Positions 16,649-25,150 of a DNA stretch of 64,000 nt are shown in pieces. Where the stretch lies: assembly GCA_937949785.1 (NCBI GenBank), contig CALEDH010000001.1, forward strand, positions 1 through 64,000, given 5' to 3'. Both the position numbers and the translations under genes were made by a program. The notes below the pieces were generated by a model. That model saw only the letters and a list, made by a program, of their open reading frames with translations. It ran no database searches and was not told the origin of the DNA. How positions within the stretch are numbered: the stretch's first letter is position 1; every line of letters begins with the position of its first letter. Source of the stretch: an uncultured Sulfolobales archaeon. GTDB taxonomy: Archaea > Thermoproteota > Thermoprotei_A > Sulfolobales > NBVN01.

Positions 16649-17223
16649 CGTCTAACTAACCCCTTAACTCTACCTACTACGTAGTTGGTTAAATCATCAA
16701 CGCCTAAACCTTCGTTAACGATCATTAGGTCGGCTAAGGCTATCACAGAACCTACACCTAATTCCAACTCAGCTAAATCTCTCTGAGTAAACTCGTACCA
16801 ATCCTTAGGGTCCCCATCCCTTCCCCTAGTACTCAACCTTAAGAACCTTGTTCTAGGTGATGAATGAACAGCTATTACGTATACTTCACCGTACTCTCCA
16901 AGAGTTTTAACTTCATCTAATGACCTCACACCATCAACTACAACTACATTGACATCCCTCTCCATAACCTCCTTAACGACCTCCACCGCAACATAATTTA
17001 AGCCGTACTCCCTACGGATGTTCTTAGCGAGATCCATAAGGGCTTTAGGAGTTGGTGCGATACCTCTTCTAAAGGCTTCACGCCTTATAACATCACCCAT
17101 AGAAATAACTGTGTCAGCTAAATGCCTAATAATATTAGCTACTAAGGATTTACCAGAACCTGGCATCCCAGTAATACATATGAATAAGTATTTCGTATTC
17201 CCCGACTCCCTAATACTTAACAC
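16645..17223 (-). CDS. UPF0200 nucleotide kinase, possible dephospho-CoA kinase relative
   Basis: A 192-residue P-loop kinase. Walker A GMPGSGKS is near residue 20, GDVIRREA near 43, and DGVRSLDEV near 97 resembles the lid and Walker B regions of adenylate and dephospho-CoA kinases. An unusually long 15-residue lead precedes the P-loop strand. The only standard start in frame is a GTG at 17223; an ATG close to the P-loop is out of frame. It is coupled to UPF0201. The true substrate of the family is uncertain. Confidence 0.82.
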   Translation of the reverse strand: MLSIRESGNTKYLFICITGMPGSGKSLVANIIRHLADTVISMGDVIRREAFRRGIAPTPKALMDLAKNIRREYGLNYVAVEVVKEVMERDVNVVVVDGVRSLDEVKTLGEYGEVYVIAVHSSPRTRFLRLSTRGRDGDPKDWYEFTQRDLAELELGVGSVIALADLMIVNEGLGVDDLTNYVVGRVKGLVRR

Positions 17224-17345
17224 CTTAATTAGTAATTAAGTTTGAGTTGTTAATTAACTTAATGCCTAACATAGTAACTCAACATCTGTATTAACTACGT
17301 CTATACTTATGTTTAATTCTATGAGATCACGTAATCGGTGCTTGT

Positions 17346-17528
17346 ATGCCGGTCATGTATAAGTGCAGCGTATGTGGTTCTGAGCTGTACTCGTTTGAGA
17401 AGGTGGGGCAAGACTTCTACGGCTTACCGACTCCCTCAGAGCTAGCTATTAAGTTAGGTGGTAAATGCCCTAAATGTAGGAGCGGTTTAAAGAGTGCTGG
17501 AGTAGAGAACATTAAACTCTTCAAGTAA
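17346..17528 (+). CDS. Small zinc-ribbon protein
   Basis: A 60-residue protein with two CxxC pairs, CSVCGS (about residues 7-12) and CPKCRS (about 41-46), typical of a single zinc ribbon. Between them is a charged helix. The ATG at 17346 lies five bases after GGTG, which supports it over a second ATG three codons later. It stands alone on the plus strand between divergent and convergent neighbours. Its partner (RNA, DNA or protein) cannot be told. Confidence 0.75.
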   Translation: MPVMYKCSVCGSELYSFEKVGQDFYGLPTPSELAIKLGGKCPKCRSGLKSAGVENIKLFK

Positions 17529-17531
17529 TTT

Positions 17532-18926
17532 TCATTTAAGCCATACAGGTCTCTTAATAACGAACTTGTATAGCCATAGTCCGAAGTCCTCAGAACTACT
17601 ATACATTTTATTTAAATCGCTTAGTCTAACCACTCTATAATCGGTAAGGTGTTTCGCATGCAGAATATACCTAGCCTCACCGAGTAATACATCATGAGGT
17701 GTTAAATAACGTCTAGCCTTCATAACTACCAGTTCTCCGGACCCGGTGATCCAAGGACCTACAACACCTTCAACTTTTAAATACTTGCTTAAGAACTTAC
17801 CGACATCCTCAGTTCTAAATACCTTAGGTCCTAAGTGTAGTGTATACGGCGGTAGTTCCTGCGGTACTACTTCGTAAATCAACAGAGCTTTACTTACCTC
17901 ATCACACCATATACCACTATCAACTACTTCAAACTTAAATTGATTTAAAGTTCTTTGACCGAGCCTTAAACACTTCTTAAGCTCACCCCATATGACATCA
18001 GGTGATGTTCCCTCCTCGTAAGTTACTAAGTAGCCCACTACTGCTGTCCCACGACTACGTACGGAGCTCTCTATGTAGTTCCAAGGACCTACCTCTACTT
18101 TAGGGTAGAAGTAATTTGTCGACGGGTTTTCTAGGAACGACTTGCTGGCTAAAATGGCTGTGAAAAGCGATTTAAGTGAGAGAGCTGCTGCAGCGTTTCT
18201 CCTAGGGTCTACAGGGTCTGGGAATATAAGTGGTTTCCAACCATAGAACCTTAAATAATCTCTAACATCTTCGTAGATGTCTAATAAATCAATTACTTGA
18301 GGAGGTTTCCAGTTAGCAATGCCTTTAATAGCGTTAAGGAACGACCCGTAGTATATTATGGTTAACTCGGTTAGATAGCCTGAAAAGCCTTCAGTCTTAA
18401 TTTCAGAGCCGTAAACCTCAATACCTTTGAAGAATTTCTTAAGTAGTCGTACATCATTTAACATGTCCTTAGTCAGCTTACTCCTAACGAATTCTGTGTG
18501 GAATGGCGTTCTATCAACAGCTGTTTTAACCTCCCCTACGTTATAAGCCATGTAGGCAGGAACCACATCTACTTCAATACCTCCCTCCCTAAACCTTAGG
18601 TACGGATGTGAGGCGTAGAACTTCTTAGGTTTGAATTTACGTAGGGCTTCATACATCGTATCCACCAATGCCTCCAACCAATTCCTATCCATTCCCTCAT
18701 ACCTTATGAGTACGAATACATCTAGATCCGTATCATCCCTTAGATGCGTGTCCTTACTGATAGAACCTTCTAAGCTAATCCTATATGGGTAGTGGAGTTC
18801 CTTAAGCGCTGGTTCTAAGTAAGAACTAACCGTTCTGAATAGCTTTAAGGCCTCTTCAGTCTCCTCAGGACTTGGCAGTATGTTGTTTAAGACCTCATCA
18901 CATACTGCTTTAAAACCGTTTTTCAT
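17532..18926 (-). CDS. cca: CCA-adding enzyme, archaeal class I
   Basis: A 464-residue tRNA nucleotidyltransferase. The catalytic signature GSISKDTHLRDDTDLDVF (about residues 50-67) carries the metal-binding DxD of the nucleotidyltransferase fold; a further acidic residue comes in GIEVDVVPAY near 115. The rest matches the archaeal class I central and tail domains in length. It adds CCA to tRNA 3' ends, which tRNA-Val and tRNA-Pro in this window need. It lies one base after thpR, a pairing common in archaea, so the two are probably one operon. Confidence 0.93.
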   Translation of the reverse strand: MKNGFKAVCDEVLNNILPSPEETEEALKLFRTVSSYLEPALKELHYPYRISLEGSISKDTHLRDDTDLDVFVLIRYEGMDRNWLEALVDTMYEALRKFKPKKFYASHPYLRFREGGIEVDVVPAYMAYNVGEVKTAVDRTPFHTEFVRSKLTKDMLNDVRLLKKFFKGIEVYGSEIKTEGFSGYLTELTIIYYGSFLNAIKGIANWKPPQVIDLLDIYEDVRDYLRFYGWKPLIFPDPVDPRRNAAAALSLKSLFTAILASKSFLENPSTNYFYPKVEVGPWNYIESSVRSRGTAVVGYLVTYEEGTSPDVIWGELKKCLRLGQRTLNQFKFEVVDSGIWCDEVSKALLIYEVVPQELPPYTLHLGPKVFRTEDVGKFLSKYLKVEGVVGPWITGSGELVVMKARRYLTPHDVLLGEARYILHAKHLTDYRVVRLSDLNKMYSSSEDFGLWLYKFVIKRPVWLK

Positions 18927-18927
18927 A

Positions 18928-19506
18928 TCAATCAGCTAACACAGCTTCAAATAAATCCGAGTATATAGGGCCTTTAGATGTTAAGACGCTCTTCTTAAGT
19001 TTAATCCTAGTTACTGGGGAGGTACCAACATCAACACTTGATAGCTCAGCAAAAAACTTTGATAAACACCTACTGGGTTTGAATTCCTTGACACGAGCTA
19101 GGGTTATATGGGGGGTGAAGCCCTCCCTATCAGCTTGAATCCCTAAACCCCTCAACCCCCTCTCCACGCAATCCCTAAGCAGTTTTAGCTGGGTAACACC
19201 TTCGGAAACGCCTAACCATATAACCCTAGGCTTACTTACTGAGGGGAACGCTCCTACATCTTTAAACCTAATAAAGAACTTCTTATAGGATGAGACACAG
19301 CTTAGAACCTTAACCACATCGCTTACTAAGGCCTCACTTACCTCACCAATAAACCTTAACGTTATATGTAGGTTCTCATCTTCAACAACTTTCAGACCAA
19401 CATCAGATGAACACCCTTCAACCATATTCTTAATTTCTATGATCTTCCCTAACACTTCGCGGTCTTCAACCTCTACAGCTATGAAGAGTCTCACCATACA
19501 CATCAT
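18928..19506 (-). CDS. thpR: RNA 2',3'-cyclic phosphodiesterase
   Basis: A protein of about 190 residues of the 2H (LigT) family. The two catalytic HxT motifs are present as HITLRFIGEV (about residue 49) and HITLARVKEF (about 134). It opens 2',3'-cyclic phosphates on RNA ends, as arise during tRNA splicing; the neighbouring intron-bearing tRNA-Pro fits this. The start is unclear: ATG codons at 19506, 19503 and 19497 and a GTG at 19494 are all in frame, and homologues usually begin right before RLFIAV, favouring 19497 or 19494. Confidence 0.9.
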   Translation of the reverse strand: MMCMVRLFIAVEVEDREVLGKIIEIKNMVEGCSSDVGLKVVEDENLHITLRFIGEVSEALVSDVVKVLSCVSSYKKFFIRFKDVGAFPSVSKPRVIWLGVSEGVTQLKLLRDCVERGLRGLGIQADREGFTPHITLARVKEFKPSRCLSKFFAELSSVDVGTSPVTRIKLKKSVLTSKGPIYSDLFEAVLAD

Positions 19507-19569
19507 TAAATCCTACGTTAAAGCCGGTATAAATGTTTAAATTTAAGTTCTTAGTTATGAGTTATGTAT

Positions 19570-19680
19570 GGGGCCGTAGTCTAGCTTGGCTAGGATGCCA
19601 GCCTGGGGAGGAATCCCCGCCAGACCGCTGGTAGGGTCACTACCTCGGTAAGGTCCCGGGTTCAAATCCCGGCGGCCCCA
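19570..19680 (+). tRNA. tRNA-Pro (GGG) with two introns
   Basis: Acceptor GGGGCCG/CGGCCCC, D arm GTCT/GGAT, anticodon stem CCAGC (19598-19602)/GCTGG (19627-19631), T arm CCGGG-TTCAAAT-CCCGG, discriminator A, no encoded CCA. Anticodon GGG is at 19605-19607. Intron 1, 19609-19625 (17 nt), lies at the usual 37/38 site: CTGG pairs with CCAG, with bulges GGA and ACC. Intron 2, 19633-19651 (19 nt), lies at 44/45 in the variable region: GCTG pairs with CGGT (two G-U), with bulges GTA and AAG. Removing both gives a normal 75-nt tRNA with variable loop TGGTC. Intron ends are my reading of the fold. Confidence 0.88.
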
Positions 19681-19723
19681 CTACGCTTCCGAACTTAAAG
19701 GACTCCCTCAACTTTAAGCGTAG
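19681..19723 (+). other. Hairpin immediately after tRNA-Pro
   Basis: CTACGCTT starts at the base after the tRNA discriminator and pairs with AAGCGTAG at 19716-19723. A nested pair TTAAAG/CTTTAA gives an alternative stem. It may protect or mark the tRNA trailer or end transcription. The remaining intergenic bases to 19959 have no gene I can support. Confidence 0.45.
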
Positions 19724-19959
19724 GGAACTCTTAATTTAGGTTTTCTTCAACTCATAGACATCTAACCTCATATACGCTACTGCCGACTACCCTTACTTCT
19801 TACATATACCGTCCCTACCGTCGGCTGTGAAGCTATCTATTAAGCATTTAAGGATGAGGTTGGTAGACGGTTAAAAGTTATTCGATAACGGTCTTAGGAT
19901 TTAATTGCCTGAGAGCTACACATCTTACTAAAGACTTAAAGACTACTTAGCTTAGAATC

Positions 19960-21135
19960 TTAGTTAAACTCCCTAGGCGCTAACCTACTTAACGCCCTAA
20001 AAGCCCTCAGTTTTTCCTTACTGCCTAATTCTGCGTCCTTAACAACCTCCTCTAACTCCTTGATGACGCTGACCATGAACTCCCTTTTCACTGGAAAGGG
20101 AACTCCGTCCTTACCGCCGACAGCGAATGCGTATTTGAAGGGGTCGTAGGGATGGGTTACTGGGTCTTTAAGTGATGGGGGCTCCCTATAGATCAACTCG
20201 GAGATTAGGCTTAAAGCCCTAACTACTTCACCCCCTAACCCAGGTATTAGTAGAAATTCCTCCATATTTGAAGGTCTTACTTCATAAGCTCTCGCTAACC
20301 TAGCTATTAATGCCTTATCGATCCTAATAGGTCTATAGTAAGGTATGTTTTTAAACCTGGTCTGGTTCTGACTGCAACTATCCTTAACCAACCCCGTATA
20401 TGAGTGTAAAGACCTAACGTTCTTTAAGGTTCTATTTACCTCGGCTATCATAGTAGTTAACTTTCCCGTACCATCATTTACTAAATCTAAAATTACTTCC
20501 TTACAATTCTTGGAATTAATGTCGGTTAGGTTAAGTACCTCACCAACATAGTCTGATGATATGCCTGAGTGAGGCTCTACATCTATACTACTCACCGCAA
20601 ACCACGCGATATGATACCTACGTGCAAGCCTACTCTCTGAATTCATTCCTTGCTGTATCACAACCCATCTACCGTTAATATCAAATGCTATTGCATGGTG
20701 GTAGAGCGTGAACCCGTCCTGAAGTAAGGCACTGTCAACCTTGGCTGAGAGCTTAGAAAACCTCACCAATTTATTGATTAGTGAAGTACTACCTTTAAGT
20801 TCATCAACATATGTTGAAATCTCCTGGGGAACATCTAATGATATACGTCCCTTACCTCCAGCAATCCTAACATCGAGGCATAACTCGTTGAGTACTTGCT
20901 TTATGATTGATGTCGTCACCGTAGTTGAACCACTGCTATCCCAGTCCATACCTATTACGTTGTTAAATGCTTGAAACCATAAGGGATTAGAAAGCCTTCT
21001 AAGCAGTCCCTCATTACCGAACTCCATGACCAAGACCTTAATCACCTCCCTCGCCAACGACTTCATGAGCCCGGCTAACCAACGTGGTACATGCCCGCTA
21101 TGTAGCGGTAGGTCAGCATAACCGCTAAGGACCAT
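19960..21135 (-). CDS. DUF763 family protein
   Basis: A 391-residue protein recognised as DUF763 from its N-terminal SGYADLPLHSGHVPRWL, the MDWDSSGSTTVTTS stretch near residue 77, and the HAIAFD...WVVIQQGMN segment near 165. It looks soluble, without membrane segments or signal peptide. The biochemical role of DUF763 is unknown. A helix-hairpin-helix-like FLLIPGLGGEVVRALS near residue 300 hints at nucleic acid contact, which is inference. Its ATG overlaps the end of the NfeD gene by 11 bases, so it is probably cotranscribed with NfeD and stomatin. Confidence 0.8.
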   Translation of the reverse strand: MVLSGYADLPLHSGHVPRWLAGLMKSLAREVIKVLVMEFGNEGLLRRLSNPLWFQAFNNVIGMDWDSSGSTTVTTSIIKQVLNELCLDVRIAGGKGRISLDVPQEISTYVDELKGSTSLINKLVRFSKLSAKVDSALLQDGFTLYHHAIAFDINGRWVVIQQGMNSESRLARRYHIAWFAVSSIDVEPHSGISSDYVGEVLNLTDINSKNCKEVILDLVNDGTGKLTTMIAEVNRTLKNVRSLHSYTGLVKDSCSQNQTRFKNIPYYRPIRIDKALIARLARAYEVRPSNMEEFLLIPGLGGEVVRALSLISELIYREPPSLKDPVTHPYDPFKYAFAVGGKDGVPFPVKREFMVSVIKELEEVVKDAELGSKEKLRAFRALSRLAPREFN

Positions 21136-22447
21136 GCCTACGCACCAGTAGGTAATTCTCCATATACTTAACTACGTAGACTAAATCACCGGGTTCTACG
21201 GTCTCCTCAGATTTAGCTAGCCAATACTCACCCTCAACGACTACATACCCAAAACTGTTTGGGACCAACCTATCTACAGCCCTACCGACCTTACCTTCTA
21301 AGTTAAATAGCTGCTTCTTCATCTTCCTAATTTTAACTAGCTTCATAAATATAAAGGTTACAGCGGTGATCCCTACCAACCCTACGACCATAGCAGTAAT
21401 TCTAAACATAGCTAACTGCTCCGATGTCAAGGCGGTTGTAACTGGGATAGATGTAGGTAGTAGGAGTATCCCGAATAGTAGGAACGCTATTCCAGTAATA
21501 CCGGCGACGCCGAACCCAGGGATTACCAATAGTTCTAAAGTGAGTAGTAGTGAGCCTAAAGCCATCATAATTAAGGATGCTAGGTTTGGATTGAAACCTG
21601 AGCCTATAAGTCCTAGGATTAAGAATAGTAAGGCGAGTGATACCCCATATAAGTTACCAGAAGCTACTGAGAATATTAAAGCCATAACGCCGATGCTGAA
21701 TAAGACTGTGCTGAATAACGTGTTACTAAGTAGTGAGAGCGTCCTAGACCTTAAACTACATGTGTGGTAACGGTAACCCCTTACGTTAATTACATATGAC
21801 GTATTAGATGCTACGGTGACCTCCCTCCCGTTAATATTACTAATTAAGTCTACGATGCTGTCAACTATTAAATCACTTAAACCTAATCTCAGCGTTTCCT
21901 GGGCATTTAAGACTAGGTTACTTGTTATGAACTCCTTAACCGACGATACGTTCCTGCCTCTAGACCCAGCATATAGCACTGCCTTCTCAATAATTGGGTT
22001 TAATACCTTACTCTCATTTAAATACCTAACACTACCTGTTAATGGGTCGTATGAGACGGGCTGCATAGCACCCATTATGGAGTTAGAAGATACTGCTAAT
22101 ACGTGTGTAGGGAGGAGTATTAACGTACCCGCACTTAGAGCCTTACCACTTACGAACCCCACTACTGGAACTTTAGATGAGTATATAGCGTCACCTATAT
22201 TGAGTGCGGAGTCAAGCCAACCTCCATAAGAATCTACTAGTATAATCATTACTGAGGCAGAGGTCTCCGCCTTACCTAAGGCGTCAATAACGCATTCAGC
22301 AACGCCTGGGTCTATACCGTCCCACGGAGGTTTAATCTCAACTACTAAAGCCTCACTACTCGGTGAGGCTGCTTCAAAAGCTATAGTTGGAATCAGAATC
22401 AATAATATGAAAAACACTACTATATGTTTAAGCTGTTGAGGGTGCAT
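21125..22447 (-). CDS. NfeD-type membrane serine protease (ClpP-class)
   Basis: A 440-residue long-form NfeD. An N-terminal signal/anchor (about 8-25) is followed by a ClpP/SppA-like protease domain with SYGGWLDSALN (about 73-83) and the nucleophile region GKALSAGT near residue 105; a lysine around residue 150 (IIEKAV) is the likely dyad partner. Four or five transmembrane helices fill 235-370, and a C-terminal OB-like NfeD domain ends the protein. In Pyrococcus the homologue cleaves the partner stomatin, which is encoded directly upstream here. The two genes are five bases apart. Confidence 0.88.
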   Translation of the reverse strand: MHPQQLKHIVVFFILLILIPTIAFEAASPSSEALVVEIKPPWDGIDPGVAECVIDALGKAETSASVMIILVDSYGGWLDSALNIGDAIYSSKVPVVGFVSGKALSAGTLILLPTHVLAVSSNSIMGAMQPVSYDPLTGSVRYLNESKVLNPIIEKAVLYAGSRGRNVSSVKEFITSNLVLNAQETLRLGLSDLIVDSIVDLISNINGREVTVASNTSYVINVRGYRYHTCSLRSRTLSLLSNTLFSTVLFSIGVMALIFSVASGNLYGVSLALLFLILGLIGSGFNPNLASLIMMALGSLLLTLELLVIPGFGVAGITGIAFLLFGILLLPTSIPVTTALTSEQLAMFRITAMVVGLVGITAVTFIFMKLVKIRKMKKQLFNLEGKVGRAVDRLVPNSFGYVVVEGEYWLAKSEETVEPGDLVYVVKYMENYLLVRRHGP

Positions 22448-22451
22448 CGCC

Positions 22452-23249
22452 CTACTTTCCTTCCTCTTCCTTGCTTAGATGTTTGACAACCCCTATAGAT
22501 GTTGATAAAGCGCTTAACTCAGGCCTTGAGGTCTCAGTAACTACTATTAATGACCTCTCTTTAGCTATCTCAGTTAAGGTCTGCAGCTCCCTCAACCTAA
22601 TAGCAACAGCATGTCTTTCGTACTCTTCAGCAGCCTCTGATAATATCTTAGATGCCTGTTTCTCACCCTCAGCCTCAATCACCCTAGCCCTCCTCCATCT
22701 CTCAGCTTCCGCCTGCTTAGCCATAGCCCTCTTCATACCCTCAGGCAACTCAACACCTTTCAACGTAACACCTACTACCTTAATACCCCAAGGCATTGTA
22801 GTCTCATCTATAATGCTTTGAATCCTCTTGTTAAGCTCCTCCCTCCTAGAAAGTAAGTCATCTAACTCTACCTGACCTATCACATCCCTTAATACTGTTT
22901 GACTTAACAACGTTATCGCGTAGGGGTAATTAGCTACTTTAGTCACAGCCTTCTCAGGATCCGAGACTCTATAGTAAATTACGGCGTCAACATGGACGGT
23001 TACGTTATCCTTAGTTATTATCTCCTGCCTAGGGACGTCGGTAGTTACAACTCTTAAGTCTATTTTAACTAAACTGTCTATGAAGGGTATTATGATGAAT
23101 AGCCCAGGCCCCCTCACCCCCACTAACCTACCCAACCTAAATAACACTGCCCTCTCATACTCCCTAACTACCTTAATACTCGCACTAAGCAATGAGAAAA
23201 CCACTAAGACTACGAAAACCACTAATACCAACGTAAATATATCTATCAT
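22452..23249 (-). CDS. Stomatin/prohibitin (SPFH) family membrane protein
   Basis: A 265-residue protein with one N-terminal membrane helix (about 4-24) followed by an SPFH domain: REYERAVLFRLGRLVG (28-43), GPGLF near 48, and DVIGQVELDDLLSRRE near 130. A charged, alanine-rich coiled coil (about 175-225) follows. Such proteins form membrane-associated rings and are substrates of NfeD-type proteases, encoded next. The ATG has GGTGTGAT upstream. The conserved stomatin-NfeD pairing makes a role in membrane quality control likely. Confidence 0.92.
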   Translation of the reverse strand: MIDIFTLVLVVFVVLVVFSLLSASIKVVREYERAVLFRLGRLVGVRGPGLFIIIPFIDSLVKIDLRVVTTDVPRQEIITKDNVTVHVDAVIYYRVSDPEKAVTKVANYPYAITLLSQTVLRDVIGQVELDDLLSRREELNKRIQSIIDETTMPWGIKVVGVTLKGVELPEGMKRAMAKQAEAERWRRARVIEAEGEKQASKILSEAAEEYERHAVAIRLRELQTLTEIAKERSLIVVTETSRPELSALSTSIGVVKHLSKEEEGK

Positions 23250-23324
23250 CTAATCACACCTAATTTAAAGATGGAGCTACGATAAATTTAAATCTAAATG
23301 CGTTAACCATCCTTCCGACCTAAC

Positions 23325-23450
23325 GTTAACTCCCACCACGTTAGACCCCTCGAAGACCTCTGGAACGCAGATGAGCCCCCACACTTAGGCTCGCCTCAAC
23401 TTACGGAAGTTTATAAACTCAAAGCTACGTAGAAGCGATTTTAAAGCCCT
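23325..23450. repeat. Diverged member of the 23-26 kb intergenic repeat family
   Basis: The stretch from about 23327 (GTTAACTCCCACCACGTTAG) through about 23400 resembles parts of the 117-base repeat at 24191 and 26180: a C-rich CCAcCAcGTTAGA block, then GACCT, then GATGAGCCCCCACAC against GGTGAGTCCACACC. About 90 bases beyond the GTTAGA block comes AGAAGCGATTTTAAAGCCCT, which recurs after copy 1 as AGAAACGATTTCAAAACCCT. The palindromic AGTTTATAAACT inside it (about 23407-23418) is also a plausible TATA box for hjc. Similarity judged by eye. Confidence 0.4.
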
Positions 23451-23488
23451 GAAGCGTTAATCTTACCATGAAGTAGTAGGTGTGTTTC

Positions 23489-23917
23489 ATGAGGAGGGTG
23501 AGAGGGTATGTTGCAGAACGTGAATTAGTGGTTAAGCTCTGGAAAATGGGTTTTGCAGTGATGAGAGCTCCTGCAAGCGGTTCTAAGATTAAGAAGGCTA
23601 AATACCCTGACGTAGTAGCTATTAAATCATGTAAGGTCATAGTATTTGAAGTTAAGAGTAGGTCTAAGATTGATAACATATACATAGATGAAGAGCAAAT
23701 CCGTAAGCTAAGGGAATTTACTGATAGGGCTGGCGGCCAAGCATTCATAGCCGTTAAGACGCCCGGCGGTATGTGGAAGGCCGTAGAATTAGGACAGTTG
23801 GAAAAGCTAAACAACACTTATAAGGTAAGTAAGGATGTCCTACTAAAGAGTAAGGAACTTGATGAAGTACTCAGAGATTTAAAACTAATACCTACTTTAG
23901 AAGATTTCATTAAGTGA
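23489..23917 (+). CDS. hjc: Holliday junction resolvase Hjc
   Basis: A 142-residue nuclease of the archaeal Hjc family. The catalytic motif is complete: ERELV near residue 10, PDVVAI near 40 and FEVKSRS near 54, with GGQAFIAVKTP behind. It cuts four-way DNA junctions during recombination and fork repair. The ATG at 23489 lies seven bases after AGGTG; an upstream GTG (23480) would overlap this site. It is slightly longer than Sulfolobus Hjc at its C-terminus, which may carry PCNA or HerA contacts (not verified). Confidence 0.93.
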   Translation: MRRVRGYVAERELVVKLWKMGFAVMRAPASGSKIKKAKYPDVVAIKSCKVIVFEVKSRSKIDNIYIDEEQIRKLREFTDRAGGQAFIAVKTPGGMWKAVELGQLEKLNNTYKVSKDVLLKSKELDEVLRDLKLIPTLEDFIK

Positions 23918-23977
23918 TAAATGATGTGGGACTTCAGTAAGCGGTGTTCTCAACACATCCTACCTGAAAAACAGCCT

Positions 23978-23985
23978 ATAAATAA
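23978..23985 (+). promoter_or_regulatory. TATA box ahead of the 68-residue protein gene
   Basis: TATAAATA; transcription is expected to begin near 24007, after the possible ATG at 23988 and before the ATG at 24018. This decides the start of the following gene. Confidence 0.5.
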
Positions 23986-24017
23986 TTGTGAAATACATGT
24001 TAGCATTGAGTGGTAGT

Positions 24018-24224
24018 ATGAGTGATGAGGTAGTCTTAGAGCTTGTTGAGGAGTACATCATAGATGGTGAGCATCGATTTAAGCTGAGGATTAAGGGAAC
24101 TAAGCTCATACTAAACGTGACTGCGGAAAACCTAGAAGAAGCTGTTAAGAAAGCGATCCCTATGATTAAATCCTTCAACCTTTATAGCTGGATGGAAAGT
24201 GAAAACCGTTCTGACCTAGTGTAA
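24018..24224 (+). CDS. Small acidic protein of unknown function
   Basis: A 68-residue protein, rich in Glu, Ile and Val with predicted beta-strand/helix alternation (EEYIIDGEHRFKLRIKG then NLEEAVKKAIPMIKSF). I do not recognise it. The ATG at 24018 follows GAGTGGTAG and is downstream of the TATA-predicted transcription start. The last eleven codons (from about 24191) lie inside the 117-base repeat, so the protein's C-terminus is supplied by a repeat copy that in its second occurrence is non-coding. The native tail may therefore have been replaced. Confidence 0.6.
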   Translation: MSDEVVLELVEEYIIDGEHRFKLRIKGTKLILNVTAENLEEAVKKAIPMIKSFNLYSWMESENRSDLV

Positions 24225-24307
24225 GCCTCCATCAAGTTAGATCTCCCTCACACCGTTAGAGGACCTTCAGACAAGTAGGTGAGTCCACACCCATCCAAGC
24301 TAAACAC
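24191..24307. repeat. 117-base direct repeat, copy 1
   Basis: Bases 24191-24307 match 26180-26297 throughout, apart from one extra A in copy 2. It begins GATGGAAAGTG and ends CCATCCAAGCTAAACAC. GGATGG at the left end can pair with CCATCC near the right end, so the unit can fold end to end. The sequence on either side of the two copies differs, which defines the unit's limits. It overlaps the 3' end of the preceding small gene. It may be a small non-autonomous mobile element or a structured RNA. Confidence 0.85.
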
Positions 24308-24663
24308 TAATCAGAAACGATTTCAAAACCCTCAAACTCACTCACAACCCATTGATTGTTGAGGCCGCATCAGCGAACCCGCTGAAGCCGCCTCTAAGAA
24401 TTATAGCAGAGCACTATGAAGAACGTCCACCGCCGATAAACTACGCCGTCATCGAAGTAGGGGTACAACCCTCAATAGATTAAACACCCTTTAAGAACGG
24501 TAAGTACGTTTCTAAGCAGACGTCTAATTATATGGTGAGCAGTGATGAATGCAGTAATACGTGCGGTAATACATATGACGTAGCTTTCACCAATTCGTCC
24601 CACGAATTCATATACGCTAGCTTTATTTACCTCTACCTATAGATAGATATGTGGGTGCATCGT
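24308..24663. other. Intergenic stretch without a supported gene
   Basis: It starts with AGAAACGATTTCAAAACCCT, shared with the diverged repeat at 23430. A reading frame from a TTG at 24352 to the stop at 24483 would give 43 residues rich in proline (EERPPPINYAV) but has no ribosome binding site. It may be a gene relic. The rest up to the zinc-ribbon gene shows nothing recognisable. Confidence 0.4.
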
Positions 24664-24810
24664 ATGGCAGTAGGATTCTGCGTTAAATGTAGGAAGAAAG
24701 TTGAGATTAAGAACCCCCAAGAAGTGACCCTAAAGAACGGTAGGAAAGCGTTAAAGGGTGCGTGCCCATTTTGCGGTACGCCTGTCTACGTATTCGTAAA
24801 AGCTAAGTAA
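24664..24810 (+). CDS. DUF5679-like small zinc-ribbon protein
   Basis: A 48-residue protein with CVKCRKK near residue 6 and CPFCGTPVYVF near residue 34, the four-cysteine zinc ribbon typical of DUF5679-type archaeal proteins. NGRKALKGACPFCG is the conserved middle. GGGTG lies about 10 bases before the ATG. Function unknown; such ribbons often bind nucleic acid. It stands alone in the repeat-rich intergenic region. Confidence 0.75.
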   Translation: MAVGFCVKCRKKVEIKNPQEVTLKNGRKALKGACPFCGTPVYVFVKAK

Positions 24811-25150
24811 GTCAATAACCAACCAATCTTAAAACTATACAAAATTTTTAAGATTTCAAATATCGTTCACCTACATTATCCTGTCTTACAAATGGATACC
24901 TAAAGTTAACTTCCACCACGCTAGACCCCCTTAAGGGCTTTCTAGAGACAGAAGCTCTCCGTGTTCGAAAGCTTGAAACCGCTAACCAACCTCAAACACC
25001 GCAAATAACCACCACAACCCACACCTACCCAACCCCCACCCTAAAAGAACCAGTAGATGGGGTTGGGAGCTCTTAGCTTCATATTAAGACCTATAGTAAA
25101 ACATAATGTTTATTTTACAATAAAACGCACTGCTTTATTCAGGAATAAGT
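24811..25150. other. Intergenic stretch with diverged repeat and hairpin
   Basis: No gene is supported. Near 24903 GTTAACTTCCACCACGCTAG resembles the repeat-family block at 23327. CCCAACCCC at 25028-25036 pairs with GGGGTTGGG at 25059-25067 to form a strong 9-bp stem with a 22-base loop. An AT-rich promoter-like stretch (TGTTTATTTTACAATAAAA) lies about 25-45 bases ahead of the next gene. Confidence 0.45.

Noticed and set aside
21366-22229. Two plus-strand frames of 134 and 137 residues opposite the NfeD gene
   Set aside because: Serine/threonine/proline-rich antisense shadows of a well-defined membrane protease.
23425-23817. 130-residue minus-strand frame opposite hjc
   Set aside because: Shadow of hjc; composition lacks family features and hjc has a clear catalytic motif.
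24352-24483. A 43-residue frame (TTG start) rich in proline with EERPPPINYAV
   Set aside because: No ribosome binding site, weak start codon and no recognisable family; may be a gene relic but cannot be supported as a gene.
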